From assembly GCA_951230915.1 (NCBI GenBank), contig OX579634.1:47753570-47817569 (forward strand): a stretch of DNA of 64,000 nucleotides, in the 5' to 3' direction. The position numbers and the translations under genes were made by a program. The DNA comes from Antitrichia curtipendula. Its lineage: Eukaryota > Streptophyta > Bryopsida > Hypnales > Leucodontaceae. The notes beneath the pieces were generated by a model. That model did no database searches and had not been told where the DNA came from. It saw only the letters and a program-made list of their open reading frames with translations. Positions 59,361 to 64,000 of this stretch are shown in pieces; the stretch's first letter is position 1, and every line of letters starts with the position of its first letter.

Positions 59361-59880
59361 GAGATGCGAATCGCCTTTGACGAAGGTTTCTGTTTCCAAC
59401 TTGATTCCATTGAATGCCTAGCCTGCGCGCACGCGGCCGGTAAAGGTGAGTAGCTCCAGTGCAAATTCAAAGAAACTTGAAGGTTGAGATATTTTAACTT
59501 GTCGATCATCAACCATCACATAGTCTGTCTGTTGTGGTCATCTTTTTGACTCCCGACTCAAGACCACTGCATTTTAAATGAAGATATATTTCAAAACCTC
59601 ATGATCTCTGGCTTCCACTCAATCTAGCAACTGATTGTTGCACTTGTGGGTTTTCGATCTATGAAGAAGAATCCTTCCACGTACTCGATTGTGCACCACT
59701 GACGCGGGGACGGAGTGAGTGCGCGCACATTCGTATTGATTTGGCTTTGCTCTTCTTTACTCGTCCGTTACTCAGTTCCCTCCTTTAACTGTACGTGCGG
59801 CGATTGTACCTGAAATCGATCGAATCAATGGAATGAGCATTTGAGTGAACTCGGTTCCCATGATCGCCATGATCGGATTG
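59361..59880. other. Moderately GC-rich intergenic DNA, no gene recognised
   Basis: Includes a CpG-rich patch near 59,420-59,445 and a TGAGTGCGCGCACA palindromic patch near 59,715. No open frame of interest. Confidence 0.4.
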
Positions 59881-59884
59881 TCTA

Positions 59885-60240
59885 AAATTATTGCTGTTGT
59901 TGGATCTTGTTGGGAGTCAAATGGGGATTCCAAATTTCCTCTTCAAACTTCCCACATTTAACTACTTTTGGACTATTCGATGAATTCTAAATAAAACATG
60001 CGGAGATCTCCGAATGTTTTGTATTATCTCCCAATAATCATTTTATTTTCCTTCTGATTATCATTCTTAATTTTGGACTTTCAAAAGCCCCAAAGTGGTT
60101 AAAAGTGGCATAAATGCATTTTTGGAACAACATATGAGTAAACTATAAATTTTCAAAGTACTAAAAATAGATGTATCCCAAATCATCCCTAAAGTCACAT
60201 GTTTATCCCTTTTAATTAGTTGTACCTAAATCCTTTTTTT
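59885..60240. repeat. Third copy of the outer B12D-arm block, split by a small insertion
   Basis: GCTGTTGTTGGATCTTGTTGG and AAACTATAAATTTTCAAAGT match 29,680-29,790. Between them lies about 165 bp whose ends (ACATTTAACTACTTTTGG and, complementary, ACTTTTAACCACTTTGG) resemble the TIRs of the 57.6-kb MITE. This suggests a related MITE landed inside the repeat. Confidence 0.5.
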
Positions 60241-60429
60241 AAATTTTGTTTGGCATATTTTTGCTTGCATCTTTAGAAGTAGGCATTATATATCTCAATT
60301 CTATCAAATTTATCACATAGAAAGTGTGTTTTTTGGTTAAAAGTCAAGCATTGGTTTGGATGAATGAAAAAGTAATGTGGTCAAAAAGCCCCTCAAACTT
60401 CTTTGTTCATCGTCTATATTTTGAACGTT

Positions 60430-62900
60430 TGAGCATGCAGGGGTTAAAGGACTTATATTTTGGGTATGAATCTAGATGGGATGGTTTTGCAAATAAATCT
60501 CAATTAGGTGCAAGCACCTTATTATTTATAAAAGATAAATAGTATTGAGATATATAATGCAAGAAATCTTGGGTAGGTTCCTACAAAGTCATTTTGGATC
60601 GGATGTTCATGAAATTTTGTCACAATGTGTAAGCATGTACCTCCTTGGTTAAAAACTTTTTTTTTTCCAATTGCGTGCCCAAATCAAAAATTATGTTGCA
60701 TTGAATTTTTGGGGCAACTTAGGCAAATTAGAAATCTGTTAGGAATCTTTTGCAAAAAAACTCATCAACTTTTGAAATTTGGCATGTATGTAAATAAAAA
60801 AATACGGCATACAATTATCCAAAGGAAAACAAAATTTGGCCCTCACATTACATTAAAAAAGGAATCAAACTTTGTTAGCTATGTTAGGGCGGTTTCAAGA
60901 AGAAAAATAAATTCTTTGACCTTCAAGTCCTTTTATTTTGCAATCTCTAAAGTCAAAATTCTTGAAGTTTTTTTTGACGTATTCCAAATGTTTGCCTTTA
61001 GCTTTTCACTATTCAGATTTTATATAAACTATTTTCTCATTGCACAAGAAATCATCAAAAAATGACTACCTATTCACTTAGCCTCCTTGCATTGCAAAGT
61101 GATTTAGATTAGGTAGCCTCCATATTTACTTCTAAAATTTTTCATGAGTGAACCTAATATCATATACTTATAAATGGTCAAAATTATTATTTTTGTGTAG
61201 AGAAATTTTTTACTCCAAATGGGCCCAAAGTCTGTGACCTTGTTTTGCAAGAATGAAAAAATGTTTTTGTTCTCACTTCAAATGTTATAATCTTTCAATC
61301 TGCATGGTCAAATGAGCTGAAATTTTTTCCACATACTAGTATAATACTTTACTTTAGTTTTATATGGTTGAAGTTTCATAGTAGAGTTTCATTTTTCATT
61401 TTTGAACAACATACCAAAAAACCATAGTTTTTCACAATGCCTCCCTGACACAAACACACTGTGGTCCATTACATGTTATTCAGCCCCTATGGAGGGCTGC
61501 GAGTTCCCCAAGGTTCCCAGACTCTGAAACTGTCTGGAACTGTGCTGCAGCAGCTGCGTGATGTGGCTAAGCAACAGCCACGTCATACAAAAAAAAATTC
61601 AAAAAATTCAAAAAAAAAATTGTTCACCTTGTTTTTCCATTTTAAGATTTTAAGATTTTTTTTTTTTTTTTTGCAAAATAATTTTTTTTGACAGCGGCCG
61701 TTCTTTTGCTGCTGAAGGAACAACGCCGGGAACAGGCCCGAAACGGCCCTCCAGACCCCCCAAAAATCATCTAATGCTTTGGGGATTAAACAAATTTCAA
61801 AGTAGACTTATCTATGCACACATAACATTATTTACATGAACAATTCCACACACATTGCACATAATCTCAAAAAGGAAGGTATATCTTTTTTCAAGATACC
61901 TGCTTGGAGACTTCAAGATAAGTTTTTAGCCATTGAGCACTCAATTTTTATATATTAAATACAAATTTATTATTATAATAATAATTGGGTGGAACTAATT
62001 GTCCGGAAGACAAAGGGACCTCCTAGTCAGAAGATAAGAATGTTAACTTATTTGTGACTGTAAATAAGGTAACAACACCTACTTTTAACCTCTTTCTAAA
62101 CCAATTCCTATAAATTATTGCCTAAAATGTACTCTCACTATTCATAAGAATTTAGAGTGAGTTTAAAATACCTATTTTCAGCATTGTAAAAATTCTTAGT
62201 TTATTATATGACGTTCAAAAAATGCATTCTAAGAGGGTCTTGAATCCTCTTTAGAATAACAACAACAAGACCCCACAAATATCTCAATATAATAATGAGA
62301 CCCCTGCTAAATTTCTCATTTTCTAAACGACCAAGTGATTGTTTAACCTCGTGTTCAACATAAGCAAGAGATCTTGGGTAGTTACACAAGAAGTCAATTT
62401 TGGTCAATTATTCATAAAAATTTAATACAAAGTGTATAAATATATTTCCTCATTAAGAACTAGTTTATTTTTTTCAATTAGGTGTTTGGATCAAAAGCTA
62501 TACTACCTTGAACTTTATAAACAACTTGGGTAGCACGTGCAAAAAATTCCTTTACTTTTGAAATTTGATACAAGATGCAAATGTAAAGAAACAACCCCAA
62601 GTGTAGTATAAAAATCTCTCTTCTAAAAGAGTCAATTAAAATCTATTGGCTCGGTCAAACAAGGTCATAATTTTTTTTTAACTTCAAACATTATAATCTT
62701 TCAATCCATACTGTCAAAGAACCTATAGTAGTCAAATACAAATTTGTATGGTTGAATTTTGAAATTAAACTTTTTTTTCCATATTTTTCTCATAGCCCTA
62801 AAAGTACCAATTTTTTGAATTAAGTACAGTTGTAACTAGGACTCATGAACCTATATGTGTACAAACAGAAATATCTATAGAAATATTTGTTAACATTCTC
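60430..62900 (-). repeat. Two inverted relatives of the 569-bp TTAA element interior
   Basis: 60,575-60,650 and 62,380-62,470 both match the reverse complement of about 44,995-45,085: GGATGTTCATGAAATTTTG at 60,600 is shared exactly with the 44.6-kb element. The sequence AGGGGTTAAAGGACTTATATTTTGGG at about 60,433 resembles that element's left end in fragmentary form. Neither copy has a complete pair of ends. Confidence 0.5.
61468..61767 (-). repeat. Dispersed repeat family D, copy 2 (inverted)
   Basis: Reverse complement of 51,961-52,250 with modest divergence and a longer T tract. It interrupts the relatives of the TTAA element described at 60.4-62.9 kb. Confidence 0.75.
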
Positions 62901-64000
62901 ATGGACATTTTAAATTTTTACTCTATATAAACAAACTAGATTTAGAGTTTTATTTTTAAAGTTTTATTTATTTTTAATTTTAAATAAAAATTTCAATCTT
63001 GTATGATTAAGAACACAAAAAATCTATAATGATTCCAAATTCTTTGAATTTGTCCCAAATTTTATGCTAATAATATCATTTATTAAATTTTCAAAAATTG
63101 ACACTTATATAAAAATTTAAAAAAATTTAGGATCCAATTTGCTCATTTTTGAATTTATACTTCTTTTGTTTGAAAATGTGTACACATTTGAGAGAGATTT
63201 TGTTTTTAATTTTCTAAATGTAAAAATGTTGCATTTGCCTTATATTCCAATACAATTTTTTTTTTGGAGGGGAGTTAAAATCCTCTATCCATCTTCTTAT
63301 AATTTTTCCTCCCCCAAAGCTGCATTTTTTGCCTATGAAATTGATCATCCAAAATTGTTATAATCTAAAAGTTCAACAAATCGATTATTTTTTGCAATTA
63401 ATTCTATGTATATTAGATTGAGTAGTCTTTATTTTTTAATGGTTAAAATTAAAAAATTTAAGCACATCCATTTGCAAAAAAATATCAATTGAAAGTGGGA
63501 CAATTCATTGAAGACCTCCATTGTCAAAAAGTTGTTGGACCTTGAGGGGTTAATGTAAACATGCCTATTACCAAGTAAATTTGTTGTCTTTCAAGTTACC
63601 TTGGAAAAGTTGTTTGTCAACTTATATATTTTTCAGAGATTGTGAAGTTTGAAAGAAACCATTTGCAACTAAAATCAAGACGTTCCAATAAGAAATGAAC
63701 TTTTGTGATTTTTCAAATTTTTGTTGGGACAAAATTAGTAAAGTTTGGATGGACCAATGCTTATCTACATGCTAATATGTCCCCTCCTCAAGTGCTTTTT
63801 CAAAATGCTAAAGGGTTGCTAAAAGACGATTTATACCTAGAGGTTGAGAGAATTTATTATATAAAAGGTCCCAAATCCATACTTATGATTAGATGAAAGG
63901 CTGAAATTGGCCCAAATTCCTTTAAACGTAGAAGTTAAGCCAATTTGGTGGAGAGAACATTTAATTCAAAAAAGACATGATCTGATATGGCTTGAGTTTA
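62900..64000. other. AT-rich intergenic DNA, no gene seen
   Basis: A lone GAGGGGTTAA at about 63,544-63,553 resembles the right end of a TTAA element without a clear partner. Otherwise no recognisable feature to the window end. Confidence 0.4.

Noticed and set aside
60625..61065. 146-codon frame in AT-rich DNA
   Set aside because: It overlaps a repeat related to the TTAA element and has no recognisable domain; not conserved as a frame in the relative at 62.4 kb.

Overview
The window is nuclear DNA of a land plant. It carries spliced GT-AG genes of plant-only families: an A-type cytochrome P450, a GARP/MYB-CC transcription factor and a B12D-like gene. These sit in long AT-rich, repeat-laden intergenic DNA. 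Exons are clearly more GC-rich than their surroundings, introns are 0.1-2 kb, and gene density is very low. I cannot name the species. The P450 reads as a CYP71-clan member with no obvious seed-plant subfamily, which fits an early-diverging land plant, but this is only an inference. No bacterial features, CRISPR arrays, rRNA or tRNA genes were seen.

Layout. 1-10.4 kb is AT-rich repeat DNA: diverged repeat copies, a GGATGAAGTTT hairpin cluster and a TIR element at 7.83-8.12 kb. 10.66-13.8 kb is an intact four-exon cytochrome P450 on the + strand (550 aa) with a TATA box and a likely 5' UTR intron. 14-23 kb is repeat DNA: direct repeats, a degenerate ~115-bp tandem array at 17.4-18.1 kb, and a GC-rich foldback at 21.16-21.39 kb. 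23.3-32.9 kb is a large inverted duplication. Each arm carries a three-exon B12D gene (B12D/MLRQ-like, associated with mitochondrial complex I). The right copy is intact (77 aa). The left copy carries 13 extra bases in exon 1 and is frameshifted. The spacer holds a decayed LINE that is itself interrupted by a TIR element.

34.9-42.7 kb is a seven-exon MYB-CC (PHR/MYR-like) gene on the - strand (489 aa) with asparagine-rich tracts and a GC-rich promoter/leader region. 43-64 kb has no recognisable gene. It contains TTAA-bounded elements whose ends read TTAACCCCTAAAGG, piggyBac-like in target site and terminus. Three are complete (943, 955 and 569 bp), one sits inside what looks like an older element, and related fragments lie at 26.2, 60.6 and 62.4 kb. 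It also holds a 241-bp MITE with perfect 28-bp TIRs, an inverted pair of ~0.3-kb repeats at 52.0 and 61.5 kb, and a ~300-bp tandem duplication at 58.7-59.4 kb.

The three genes have no evident shared pathway (endomembrane oxidation, mitochondrial respiration, nuclear transcription). The strongest leads are the TTAA element family, the B12D inverted duplication and the layered nesting of mobile elements. All splice junctions were deduced by eye from reading frame, GT-AG borders and remembered family patterns, not from transcripts.
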